This document shows positions 25,666-33,736 of a stretch of DNA of 57,339 nucleotides, one piece after another. A program made the translations under genes and the position numbers. The stretch covers positions 1-57,339 of the forward strand of contig JAHBWD010000057.1 in assembly GCA_019637175.1 (NCBI GenBank), in the 5' to 3' direction. Positions within the stretch are counted from its first letter, which is position 1. Each line of letters starts with the position of its first letter. Under the pieces are notes generated by a model. That model did not search any database and was not told the DNA's origin. It worked only from the letters and a program-made list of their open reading frames with translations. Origin of the DNA: Labilithrix sp. Lineage in GTDB: Bacteria > Myxococcota_A > Polyangia > Polyangiales > Polyangiaceae.

Positions 25666-26568
25666 ATGGACCATCGTCGGATCGCAGCGCTCGGGTGCTT
25701 CGTCGCGTGCATGCTCGCGCAAGGGTGTGGAGGCTCGGAGCGCGGCAGCTTCTCGCAGCTCGGCGAGGGCGGCGACGGTCCCGCCGACCCGGGCAGCCCG
25801 CCGCCTGGCTTCGATCCGGCCGAGGCGCCCGCGCCTTCTCCTGCGCCGGCGCCCGCGGCGCCCGTCGACGTCGTCTACGGGCACAGCGCGACGACGCTCT
25901 ACAAGCTCGATCCGAAGACGAAGAACGTCGCCGTCGTCGGCAACTTCGACTGTTCGAGCGAGGTGACGGATCTCGCGATCGACGAGTCGTCGAACGCGTA
26001 CGCGACCTCGTTCAGCGCGTTCTACGCAGTCGATCTCGCGACGGCGCACTGCTCGCTCGTCGCGAGCGGCAGCTTCCCGAACTCGCTCTCGTTCGTCCCG
26101 AAGGGCACGGTCGATCCCGCGAGCGAGGCGCTCGTGGGCTACGTCGGCAGCACGTACGTCCGCATCGATCCGAAGACGGGCTCGATCAAGAGCCTCGGAA
26201 CGATGAGCGGCGGCTACGTGTCGAGCGGCGACGTCGTCTCCGTGAAGGGCGGCGGCACGTTCTTGACGGCGAAGAAGACGGGCTGCGCCGACTGCCTCCT
26301 CCAGGTCGACCCGGCGACCGGCGCGGTCATCCAAGACTACGGCTCGGTGGGCTACGGGAGCGTCTTCGGGATCGCGTACTGGGGCGGCGCCGTCTACGGC
26401 TTCACCGACGCCGGCGAGCTCTTCTCGATCACCGCGTCCGGCGGCACCGTCACGACGACGCCGATCGCGATGCCGGGCGCGCCCTCGGGCCTCCGGTTCT
26501 GGGGCGCGGGCTCGTCGACTTCGGTGCCCGCCGCGGCGCCCGACGGGACGAGCTTCCCCGTGAAATAG
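25666..26568 (+). CDS. Secreted lipoprotein, propeller-like, function unknown
   Basis: 300 residues, lipobox MLAQGC. A Pro/Ala-rich linker (about 45-65) is followed by a domain with repeated blade-like units (YKLDPKTKNVAVVGNF, YVRIDPKTGSIKSLG, LQVDPATGAVIQDYG, FSITASGGTVTTTPI) of about 45 residues, consistent with a five- to six-bladed propeller. It keeps the strong GGGAGAG ribosome-binding site, unlike several neighbours that look leaderless. Probably a surface recognition or scaffold protein. Confidence 0.8.
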   Translation: MDHRRIAALGCFVACMLAQGCGGSERGSFSQLGEGGDGPADPGSPPPGFDPAEAPAPSPAPAPAAPVDVVYGHSATTLYKLDPKTKNVAVVGNFDCSSEVTDLAIDESSNAYATSFSAFYAVDLATAHCSLVASGSFPNSLSFVPKGTVDPASEALVGYVGSTYVRIDPKTGSIKSLGTMSGGYVSSGDVVSVKGGGTFLTAKKTGCADCLLQVDPATGAVIQDYGSVGYGSVFGIAYWGGAVYGFTDAGELFSITASGGTVTTTPIAMPGAPSGLRFWGAGSSTSVPAAAPDGTSFPVK

Positions 26569-26606
26569 CTTCGCGACCCGCCGATTGGTCCTAAAATCGC
26601 GGGGCG

Positions 26607-28343
26607 ATGGCGGATCCGCAGCGATGCTCGGCGTGCGACGCGACGCTGCCCGCCGACGCGCGTTTCTGCCCTCGCTGCGGGCGCGCGATGCGCACCGAGC
26701 TCGCCGACACGGAGCTCGGCCGCGAGCCGGCGCCGACGACGCTGCCGCCCATGCGCCTTCGGCCGGGGACGATGCTCTCGGTCTATCGCATCGAAGACGT
26801 CGTCGGTGAGGGCGGGATGGGCGTCGTGTACCGCGCCCACGACACGGCGACCGGGCGCGCCGTCGCCGTGAAGTGCCTGCACACGAACCTCGCGGGCGAT
26901 CCCCACATCCGCCAGCGCTTCATGCGCGAGGCGCGCGTGCTCCGCGTGTGGAGCCACCCCGGCGCGGTCGCGATCTACGACTTCGTCGAGCACGAGCACC
27001 TCCTCGCGATCGTGATGGAGCTCGTCGCCGGCGAGAGCCTCGTCAAGCACCTGTCGCGATGGCGCGGGCGCATGCCCTACGGCGAGATCCGCCAGATCAT
27101 GGGGCCGATCCTCGTCGCGATGGAAGACGCCCACGACAACGGCGTCGTGCATCGCGATCTCAAGCCCGACAACATCCTCGTGTCGAGCGAGGGCGGGCGG
27201 CTCAAGACGAAGCTCGTCGACTTCGGCATCGCGAAGATCCTCGAGGGCACGACGTACACGGTGAGCGGCGCGCTGCTCGGCACCTGCATGTACATGGCGC
27301 CCGAGCAGGTGAAGACGCCGAGCGCGACCGATCATCGCGCCGACATCTACTCGCTCGGCGTCACGCTCTACGAGCTCGTCTGCGGGCGGCCTCCGTTCGA
27401 CGGGGGAGGGAGCCACTTCGCCGTGATGATGGCGCACGTCTCGCAGCGCCCGCGCTCGCCGTCGAAGCTGCGCGACGACGTGCCTCCGGCGCTCGAGCGG
27501 CTCATCCTCGATTCGCTCGCGAAGGATCCGTCGCAGCGGCCGCAATCGTGCGCGATCTTCCGCGAGCGCCTGTTCGAGGCGATCGACGAAGGCGCGGCCG
27601 CGCCCGCCGAACCGCTCGCTGAGCCCCTCGCCGAGACGATCCACGAGACCAACGGACACGAGATGGTGCTCGTGCCCGCCGGCCCGTTCGCGATGTGCGC
27701 GGCGCGGCGCGAGGTCTACCTCGACGCCTTCTACGTCGATCGCACGCCGGTGACGAACGAGCAGTTCAAGGTCTTCGTCGACGCGACGGGCTACGCGCCG
27801 ACCGACGAGGACGCGAAGCGTTTCCTCGCGCACTGGCGCAACGGGAAGATCCCTCGCGGCGAGGAGAGGCATCCGGTCGTCTACGTCTCTTGGATCGACG
27901 CGCGCGCGTACGCCGCGTGGGCGGGCAAGCGCCTGCCGACGGAGGCGGAGTGGGAGAAGGCGGCGCGCGGCACGGACGGGCGCAAGTATCCGTGGGGGCG
28001 CGTCGAGCCGACCGCTGCGCACGCGAGCTTCGGTCGGCGCGACGGCGGCACCACGCGCGTCGGCTCGTTCCCGGAAGGCGTCTCGCCGTACGGCGTGCTC
28101 GATCTCGCGGGCAACGTGTGGGAGTGGTGCGAAGACGTCGAAGACGAGGCGTTCTACGAGACGGGGCCGACGCGCAACCCGAAGAGCCCGCAGGCAGGGT
28201 CGAAGTCGGGGATGCTCCACGTGATGCGCGGCGGCTCGTGGATGTACGACGCTGGTTCCCTGCGCACCTACGCGCGGACCGGTTTCGAAACGCGCTATCG
28301 CTTCGCGGGCGGCGGCTTCCGCTGCGCGCGCACGCCGGGCTGA
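26607..28343 (+). CDS. Zinc-ribbon / Ser/Thr kinase / formylglycine-generating-enzyme-like fusion
   Basis: 578 residues. Residues 7-24 form a zinc ribbon (CSAC...CPRC). Kinase domain about 55-330: GEGGMGVVYRA, VAVKCL, HRDLKPDNIL, DFGIAK, APEQV, all catalytic residues present. C-terminal FGE-sulfatase domain about 350-578: MVLVPAGPFAM, VTNEQFKVFV, RLPTEAEWEKAARG, GNVWEWCED, MRGGSW, GFRCAR. The FGE-like part has few Cys, so true formylglycine oxidase activity is doubtful; in kinase fusions this domain usually serves as a lectin-like or ligand module. No membrane segment. Near-consensus TAAAAT ends 9 nt before the ATG. Confidence 0.94.
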   Translation: MADPQRCSACDATLPADARFCPRCGRAMRTELADTELGREPAPTTLPPMRLRPGTMLSVYRIEDVVGEGGMGVVYRAHDTATGRAVAVKCLHTNLAGDPHIRQRFMREARVLRVWSHPGAVAIYDFVEHEHLLAIVMELVAGESLVKHLSRWRGRMPYGEIRQIMGPILVAMEDAHDNGVVHRDLKPDNILVSSEGGRLKTKLVDFGIAKILEGTTYTVSGALLGTCMYMAPEQVKTPSATDHRADIYSLGVTLYELVCGRPPFDGGGSHFAVMMAHVSQRPRSPSKLRDDVPPALERLILDSLAKDPSQRPQSCAIFRERLFEAIDEGAAAPAEPLAEPLAETIHETNGHEMVLVPAGPFAMCAARREVYLDAFYVDRTPVTNEQFKVFVDATGYAPTDEDAKRFLAHWRNGKIPRGEERHPVVYVSWIDARAYAAWAGKRLPTEAEWEKAARGTDGRKYPWGRVEPTAAHASFGRRDGGTTRVGSFPEGVSPYGVLDLAGNVWEWCEDVEDEAFYETGPTRNPKSPQAGSKSGMLHVMRGGSWMYDAGSLRTYARTGFETRYRFAGGGFRCARTPG

Positions 28344-28451
28344 CGCGGTACGCGCGTTGCACCGAGAGGCGTCGTTCGCGATCGCGAGCGGCTTTTCCAG
28401 CGCCTCTGCGCGTCACCGTAAACGAGTCTTCACGTCGCAAGCCACACACTC

Positions 28452-29693
28452 ATGAAGATCGCTTCTCTCGCGGTCGCTCTCTGTCTGCTCGTCGCCGGGT
28501 GCAGCGGCGGCCACTCGATGCGCACGATCGGCATGCGGCGCGCGCTCGACGCGGGCGATCCGCTGCGCGCGATCGCGCATCTGAACGACGAGCTCGGCGT
28601 CGAGGCGCACTCCGATCGGCCGAAGAAGTTGCAGAATGACGACGCGCTGCTCGTCCTCGATCGCGCCGCGATCAAGCAGTCGATCGCCGACGTCGCCGGG
28701 AGCAAGCGCGACTACGAGATGGCCGACAAGGCGATCGACACGCTCGACTTGTCGCGCAACGCGACCGACGCGGTCGGCCGCTGGCTCTTCTCCGACGCGG
28801 CGGGCCGCTACGTCGCGCCGCCGCACGAGAAGGTGCTCGTCAACGTGCTCAATCTGGTCAACTACCTCGAGTCGAGCGATCTCGCGGGCGCGCGCGTCGA
28901 GGCGCGGCGGATGAGCGTCACGGCGCGCTACCTCCGCGACACGAGCAAGGGTCCAAGCGCGTCGCTCGGCATCGGCTCGATGCTCGCGGGGTTCGTCTAC
29001 GAGCGGAGCGGCGATCTCGAAGAGGCGTCGCGCTACTACGCCGACGCGGGCTCGGCGGCGCCGTCGCCGCTGGGCGGCGACGAGGGCGAGATCCTCGTCG
29101 TGGTGGGCTGGGGCCGCGTTCCTCATCGCGTCGCCAACCACGTGCCGCTCGCCGCCGCGCTCCCGCAAGCGACGCCTTTCCTCTCCCTCTCCGATCGTCA
29201 GGCCGCGACGACGAGCCTGACGGCGTGGGTGCACTATCCGTCGCTCGCGCAAGAGAACCCGATGGGGCCGCCGCCGATCGTGAAAGTCGACGGCAAGGCC
29301 GCCGCGCTCGGCGCGACGCTCGACGTGACGGGCGAGGTCAAGGCCGAGTGGGCGAAGATCGAGGGCCACGTCCTCGCGGCGGCGACCTCGCGCTGCATCG
29401 CGCGCGTGGTCGCCGGAAAGTCGATCGAGGCCGCGACGCAGGCCTCGAACAATCGCACCGTCGAGGGCATCGGCTTCCTCGTCTCGCTCTTCGGCCAGAT
29501 CGCCGCCAACGCCGCCGACGTCCCCGACACGCGGAGCTGGGAGACGATGCCGGCGCGCCTCGCGATCGCGCGCGTGCGCGTGACGCCGGGCGAGCATCGC
29601 GTGCACCTCGAGGCGCAGGGCATGCGGCGCGAGGGATCGCTCGCGGTCGCGCCCGGGGGCTGGCGCGCGATCTCGCTCTTCGCGCTCCGGTGA
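28452..29693 (+). CDS. Lipoprotein of the COG3014 type (TPR-like helical)
   Basis: 413 residues, lipobox LLVAGC. Helical TPR-like first half (RRALDAGDPLRAIAHLNDEL; SSDLAGARVEARRM; SLGIGSMLAGFVYERSGDLEEASRYYADAG), then a beta-rich half with GEILVVVGWGRVPHRV, the segment that in the COG3014 family reads as an ER-VVLxExGxAPxK stretch. Function of the family is unknown; members are periplasm-facing lipoproteins often near export genes. The family assignment is from memory of the pattern and should be treated as moderately sure. Confidence 0.72.
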   Translation: MKIASLAVALCLLVAGCSGGHSMRTIGMRRALDAGDPLRAIAHLNDELGVEAHSDRPKKLQNDDALLVLDRAAIKQSIADVAGSKRDYEMADKAIDTLDLSRNATDAVGRWLFSDAAGRYVAPPHEKVLVNVLNLVNYLESSDLAGARVEARRMSVTARYLRDTSKGPSASLGIGSMLAGFVYERSGDLEEASRYYADAGSAAPSPLGGDEGEILVVVGWGRVPHRVANHVPLAAALPQATPFLSLSDRQAATTSLTAWVHYPSLAQENPMGPPPIVKVDGKAAALGATLDVTGEVKAEWAKIEGHVLAAATSRCIARVVAGKSIEAATQASNNRTVEGIGFLVSLFGQIAANAADVPDTRSWETMPARLAIARVRVTPGEHRVHLEAQGMRREGSLAVAPGGWRAISLFALR

Positions 29694-29733
29694 TCGCGGG
29701 CGGGTCGATGCAGCGCCGTGATACGCTCGGTGC

Positions 29734-30903
29734 GTGCAGCAGGGGCTCGGTCCGCATGCCTCCGCGCCGATGCCCGGCGTTCGGATCTGTCCCGGCTGCG
29801 GGATCATCGCGCCGCTCGCGCGGACGTCTTGCAACGTGTGCAGCGCGCCGTTCGGTCCACAGCCGACGGTCGCGGCAGGGCGCGCCGGCGCCGCGGTGCT
29901 CGCGTGCATCCACGCGGCCGACTTCACGTGCAAAGCGTGCGGGATCCGCTCGCCGCTCGCCACGGTCGACGCCCACGGCGAGGCCGAGTGCATGGGCTGC
30001 GGGCTCCGTCAGGCGTTCGACGTCGTGCAGTGGACCGACGCGCTCGGCTTCGCGCACGGCGTGGGCGATCTCTCCGGGCCGAGCCTCGATCCGATCGGCG
30101 CGCGCAGCCGCCACGCGAAGATCGGCGTCGAGCTCACGTCGTCGACCAAGACGCAGAACGCGATGATCATGGACGGGCAGGGGACGCGAACGCACTCGCT
30201 CCGCACGAGCGTGAGCCCCGGCCATCCCGTGTGCAAGACGTGCCACGTCCCGCTCGACGTCTGGCTCGAAGGCGAAACGACGAAGACCCGCTGCGCGCGC
30301 TGCAACGACGCCGCTTCGTACGGCCTGCCGCCGAACGCGCGCGGCGCGTATCCGGCTCTCGTCGGCGTCCTCTCGAACGAGCAGCGCACCGACAGGGCGG
30401 TGGCGCGGCTCGGGCGCACGCAGGCGGGCGTCGAGTCGATCGTGTGCCCACAGTGCGGCGCGGGCCTCGGCGCGGGCGGCGGCAGCGAGCTCGCGAAGTG
30501 CACGTATTGCGGCCTCGCGGTTCGCATCCCGGGGACGCTCGCGCGGCAGCAGCGTCGGGGCGCGCCGCCGAAGATGGACCCGTTCTGGGTGCTCCTCGAC
30601 GGGCCGTCGCCTGCCCGACAGCGGCTCGCGCGCGGCAAGAGCGAAGATGCCGACGATGACGACGACGACGAGGAGCAGCGGGTGCTCGCGCTCGTTCCTC
30701 CCGTGCACGGGGCGCCGCCGGCGTGGGGTCACGCGCCGATGCCGCCGAAGGCGAGCGGCGCGACGAAGCTCGCCATCGTCTTCGCGATCCTGGGCCTCTT
30801 TCTCCTCGGCGGGACGGCCGCGGGCATCGCCGTCTGGATGAACATGGAGGAGGACGAGCCCCCGCCTCCCGCGGCGCCTCCGCGGGCCAGAGGCCGCAAG
30901 TGA
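29734..30903 (+). CDS. Four-zinc-ribbon protein with C-terminal membrane anchor
   Basis: 389 residues. Four pairs of CxxC knuckles are visible: CPGC/CNVC, CKAC/CMGC, CKTC/CARC and CPQC/CTYC, at residues about 19-40, 68-90, 166-190 and 238-265. An acidic run (DADDDDDDEE) and Pro-rich stretch precede one transmembrane segment (about 350-370), then a Pro-rich tail. So the ribbons probably sit in the cytosol. GTG 29734 coincides with the +1 predicted from an extended -10 (TGATACGCT, 29719-29727); ATG 29770 is the alternative. No known family; zinc ribbons in kinase-rich loci can act as adaptors. Confidence 0.75.
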   Translation: MQQGLGPHASAPMPGVRICPGCGIIAPLARTSCNVCSAPFGPQPTVAAGRAGAAVLACIHAADFTCKACGIRSPLATVDAHGEAECMGCGLRQAFDVVQWTDALGFAHGVGDLSGPSLDPIGARSRHAKIGVELTSSTKTQNAMIMDGQGTRTHSLRTSVSPGHPVCKTCHVPLDVWLEGETTKTRCARCNDAASYGLPPNARGAYPALVGVLSNEQRTDRAVARLGRTQAGVESIVCPQCGAGLGAGGGSELAKCTYCGLAVRIPGTLARQQRRGAPPKMDPFWVLLDGPSPARQRLARGKSEDADDDDDDEEQRVLALVPPVHGAPPAWGHAPMPPKASGATKLAIVFAILGLFLLGGTAAGIAVWMNMEEDEPPPPAAPPRARGRK

Positions 30904-30996
30904 TGTCGGCGCTCCTCGCGCGCTGAGCGGGGCGACGGCCCATCCGAGCGGATTGCTTCGCGTTGCGATCGGCACTCGCCTTGCGTGAGGGCGCAC

Positions 30997-31377
30997 ATGG
31001 TCGCCGCCTCGAAGTCTTACGACGAGCTCCCCACTTCGCGCTTCGCCCCTCTGCCGCGGCGCGGTCCTCCGCCGCTGCCCTCGGGCTCGCGTCCGATCCT
31101 CGCGCCGATCATCGTTCCGCGCGCGCTCGGCAAGGCCACGCTGATCATCGAGGTCCCCGTGGGCGCGCTCGACGATCAGGAGATCGCGCAGATCTCGTCT
31201 TGGCTGAAGGGCCGCGCGACACGCATCGCCGTCGAGCGCGGGTCCGCTCTCGCGTCGCTCGCGTCGCTCGCGTCGAGGGCTCGGACGCGTACGTTGCGCG
31301 CGATCTCCGCGGTGCTCGTGTGGCTCCTCGCGCGCGTCGACGCGCGCAAGCGCTCGCTCCCTGACGCGGCGCCTTGA
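30997..31377 (+). CDS. Small hypothetical protein
   Basis: 126 residues from ATG 30997, which has GAGGG 6 nt upstream; GTG 30985 would add four residues. N-terminal Pro/Arg-rich part, then a short alpha/beta-like stretch (ATLIIEVPVGALDDQEIAQISSWLKG) and a Ser/Ala/Leu-rich amphipathic or membrane-associated C-terminal helix (AVLVWLLARV). No family recognised. The stop codon overlaps the -35 of the next gene. Real gene status is likely but not certain. Confidence 0.5.
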   Translation: MVAASKSYDELPTSRFAPLPRRGPPPLPSGSRPILAPIIVPRALGKATLIIEVPVGALDDQEIAQISSWLKGRATRIAVERGSALASLASLASRARTRTLRAISAVLVWLLARVDARKRSLPDAAP

Positions 31378-31401
31378 CAGACGCCCGCTTCGCGCTAGTA
31401 A
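31374..31401 (+). promoter_or_regulatory. Strong candidate leaderless promoter
   Basis: Perfect TTGACA (31374-31379), 16-bp spacer, TAGTAA (31396-31401). Predicted +1 at 31408, one base before ATG 31409. The -35 includes the TGA stop of the preceding small gene. Confidence 0.65.
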
Positions 31402-31408
31402 CGCAGCC

Positions 31409-32416
31409 ATGAGTGACGTTCTTGGGGCCGTAAGTACGCGTCTTCTCTTCCTTTCGGCGCTGATCGTGACCGGCTGCGCGGCGCCCGCCGACGCGGAGGA
31501 CGTCGAGTCGACCGAGTCGGCGCTCGACGAGGCGGCGACGATCACGTTCGACGCGGCGTGGAACGAGCGCGTCCGCGGCGAGCTGCGAAAGGGCAAGAAG
31601 GTGCGCGTCGTCTACGACGCCGGTCGCCTCACGACGTGCCGCGGCGATCTCAACGGCGGCCCCGGCTGGACGATCACGGGCTTCTGGCGCATCGGCGGCG
31701 GCCCGATCCGCACCTTCGAGGCCGGCGGAAGGTCGTCGACGGGCGGCGCGGATCAAGCCTTCGTCCTCGACGCGAAGGGCGATCTCGAGATGTGGTTCCA
31801 GAACACGAACCGTTGGGGATGTAGCGCCTACGATTCGAACCTGAGCGCCAACTACCGCTTCGCCGTCGGCGCGAGCGCGAGCGATCCGGGTTGGATCGGC
31901 AACGCGCGCTACGCGATCGATCGGATGACCTGCGACGGCGTCTGCGAGAGCTCGCTGCGTCCCGTGACGGGCGACATCGCGTACGACACGTGGGCGCGCC
32001 AGCGCGCCGCCGTGCGCGTCTTGACGTTCGAAGTCTGGAAGGACGGCGTGACGAGCTGGGACAACCCCGAGCTCTGGCGGCAGCTCGACGTGCAGGTGCA
32101 CTCCCGCGTCGGCAGCGCGGGAGCGTTCTCGACCCGCTACGTCGACTTCGAAAAGCGCGTCGGCAACAACGCGCGCTACGCGATCGATCTCCGCGCGCTC
32201 GATCCGATCCCGGGGATGTTCACGATCCAGAGCCCGGCGGACTGCCCCGCGTGGCCGCTCACGGTCGCTGCCGGATCGAACGACGCGCTCGTCGAGGCGG
32301 TCGTCGAGCTGTACGTCACCGTCAACGGCGTCGAGCTACGGCCTGCCGGCCCGGGCAGCGTGTATCGCGTGCGCTACGCGAACTACAAGGGCCTGTACGC
32401 GCCCTGCGTGCCCTGA
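31409..32416 (+). CDS. Lipoprotein resembling the DUF6209 group
   Basis: 335 residues, lipobox ALIVTGC. The mature protein begins with a beta-rich domain with TITFDAAWNERVRGELRKGK, VRVVYDAGRLTTCRGDLNGGP, LEMWFQNTNRWGCSAYDSN, a pattern I associate with DUF6209 of Actinomycetota and Myxococcota. Two NARYAID motifs (about residues 168 and 251) frame a second domain. Cys are few and paired. Probably a carbohydrate-binding-like or structural surface protein; function unknown. Confidence 0.75.
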   Translation: MSDVLGAVSTRLLFLSALIVTGCAAPADAEDVESTESALDEAATITFDAAWNERVRGELRKGKKVRVVYDAGRLTTCRGDLNGGPGWTITGFWRIGGGPIRTFEAGGRSSTGGADQAFVLDAKGDLEMWFQNTNRWGCSAYDSNLSANYRFAVGASASDPGWIGNARYAIDRMTCDGVCESSLRPVTGDIAYDTWARQRAAVRVLTFEVWKDGVTSWDNPELWRQLDVQVHSRVGSAGAFSTRYVDFEKRVGNNARYAIDLRALDPIPGMFTIQSPADCPAWPLTVAAGSNDALVEAVVELYVTVNGVELRPAGPGSVYRVRYANYKGLYAPCVP

Positions 32417-32425
32417 CGCGCGCTC

Positions 32426-33670
32426 TCACTTCGGCACGGTCTTCGTCGCGCAGCCGAGCGCCACCTGGACGGTGCCCGTCGTGTCGGCCTTCACGGTGTC
32501 ACAGATGGCGCCGCAGAGATGGATCTGCTTCTTGTCCGGGCTGTACTGCCAGCCGTTGACGGCGCTGCACGGCTTGGTCCCATCTTGCGGAATCGTCTGC
32601 GCGGCGCCGCCGCTCGGCGTGTAGATGACGTTGACGGCGTCGTAGTCGAGCGTGCCGCCGTCCGGCGCGGGCACCTCGATGTCACAGCTCAGCGCCTGCT
32701 TGCTGATCGTGTCGAGCGCGGTGTTGAGCTGCGCGGCGAGGTTCGTTCCGGCGTTCGTGAGATCGAAGTGGCAGTCGCCGACGTTCGTGGGCGCCGCCGC
32801 GTGAACGCACGTGGGCGTGCGCGCCGTCTTGCCGTTGAACGCCACGCGCGAGAGGATCGCGCGGTTGTTCTCGCTGCCCGGCGCGCCGATGACGAACGTG
32901 CGAATGCCGACGGCCGCGGCGTTCGTCACCGTGGTGTTCACGAAGTTCTCCTGCTGATCGGGCGCGCACGTCTCTTCGCCGTCGGTGATGAGGACGATGA
33001 ACTTGGTGCCCATGATCGTGGTCGATGCGTGGAGGTGCTGGTAGCCGAGCGTGACGCCGCCGACGATCGGCGTGAACCCCTTCGGCGTCACCGCGTCGAG
33101 GCTGCCGTTCACGAGCGTGACCTGTCCGGCGCTGAGCGCCGTCACGGGTACGTTCGGCGTCGCCTGCACGCCGCATTCGTCGTCGTTGTTGAAGTACGTG
33201 ATGCCGACGCTGTTGTTGTTCGGCATGACGGCGATCGCCGACTTGAGCGCCTCGCGCGTGATGCTCCACTTCGTGGGCGCGCCGGCGTCGGCCGCCACCG
33301 GGTTCACCTCGCACGCGGCGGAGGTCGTGAGCGGCGGCGGATTGCAGTTCATGCTGCCGCTGCGATCGACGATGAAGAGGAGGTTCGCCGGCGCGCGCTT
33401 GGCGGCGACCGTCGTCGTCGCGCACGCGGCGTCGGGGTCGAGGCCGGACGATCCGCTGGAGGCGCCGCTCGTGCCGCTGGACGTGCCGAAGTCGCCTCCG
33501 GAGGCGCCGCTCGTGCCGCTGCTTCCGCTCGAACCGGCCGATCCGTCCGGATCATCGCCGCCGGCGGCTTCGCCGCTGCTTCCGCATGCCGCGATCGCCG
33601 CCATGGCGAGCGAGCCGGCCGCGAGGAGTACGACAGCCACATACCGGTGCCCGCGCTCGAGACGCTCCAT
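32426..33670 (-). CDS. von Willebrand A-domain lipoprotein (paralogue of 33737)
   Basis: 414 residues, lipobox AAIAAC followed by an SGSSGTSG-type linker (about 40-75). VWA domain with the MIDAS motif DRSGSM, a downstream Thr (TPIVGG) and Asp (ITDGEETC), so metal binding should be intact. C-terminal module: SCDIEVPAPDGG ... NGWQYS ... IHLCGAICDTV ... LGC with paired Cys, the same as in the divergent neighbour. A surface adhesion or protein-binding role is likely. ATG 33670 has GGAAGGG 5 nt upstream and is preferred over the start 30 bp further out. Confidence 0.88.
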   Translation of the reverse strand: MERLERGHRYVAVVLLAAGSLAMAAIAACGSSGEAAGGDDPDGSAGSSGSSGTSGASGGDFGTSSGTSGASSGSSGLDPDAACATTTVAAKRAPANLLFIVDRSGSMNCNPPPLTTSAACEVNPVAADAGAPTKWSITREALKSAIAVMPNNNSVGITYFNNDDECGVQATPNVPVTALSAGQVTLVNGSLDAVTPKGFTPIVGGVTLGYQHLHASTTIMGTKFIVLITDGEETCAPDQQENFVNTTVTNAAAVGIRTFVIGAPGSENNRAILSRVAFNGKTARTPTCVHAAAPTNVGDCHFDLTNAGTNLAAQLNTALDTISKQALSCDIEVPAPDGGTLDYDAVNVIYTPSGGAAQTIPQDGTKPCSAVNGWQYSPDKKQIHLCGAICDTVKADTTGTVQVALGCATKTVPK

Positions 33671-33701
33671 TCGGACCCTTCCTCTTTCTCGGAAGAACAC
33701 C

Positions 33702-33730
33702 TTGGCAAGAAAATTCCAGCCGAGTACGAT
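33702..33730 (+). promoter_or_regulatory. Candidate leaderless promoter of the 33737 VWA gene
   Basis: TTGGCA (33702-33707), 17-bp spacer, TACGAT (33725-33730). Predicted +1 is the A of ATG 33737. Confidence 0.6.
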
Positions 33731-33736
33731 CCTAAC

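Noticed and set aside
26607..28343. FGE domain as active sulfatase-maturing enzyme
   Set aside because: No sulfatase gene nearby and the Cys pair expected for the oxidase is not evident; more likely a binding module.
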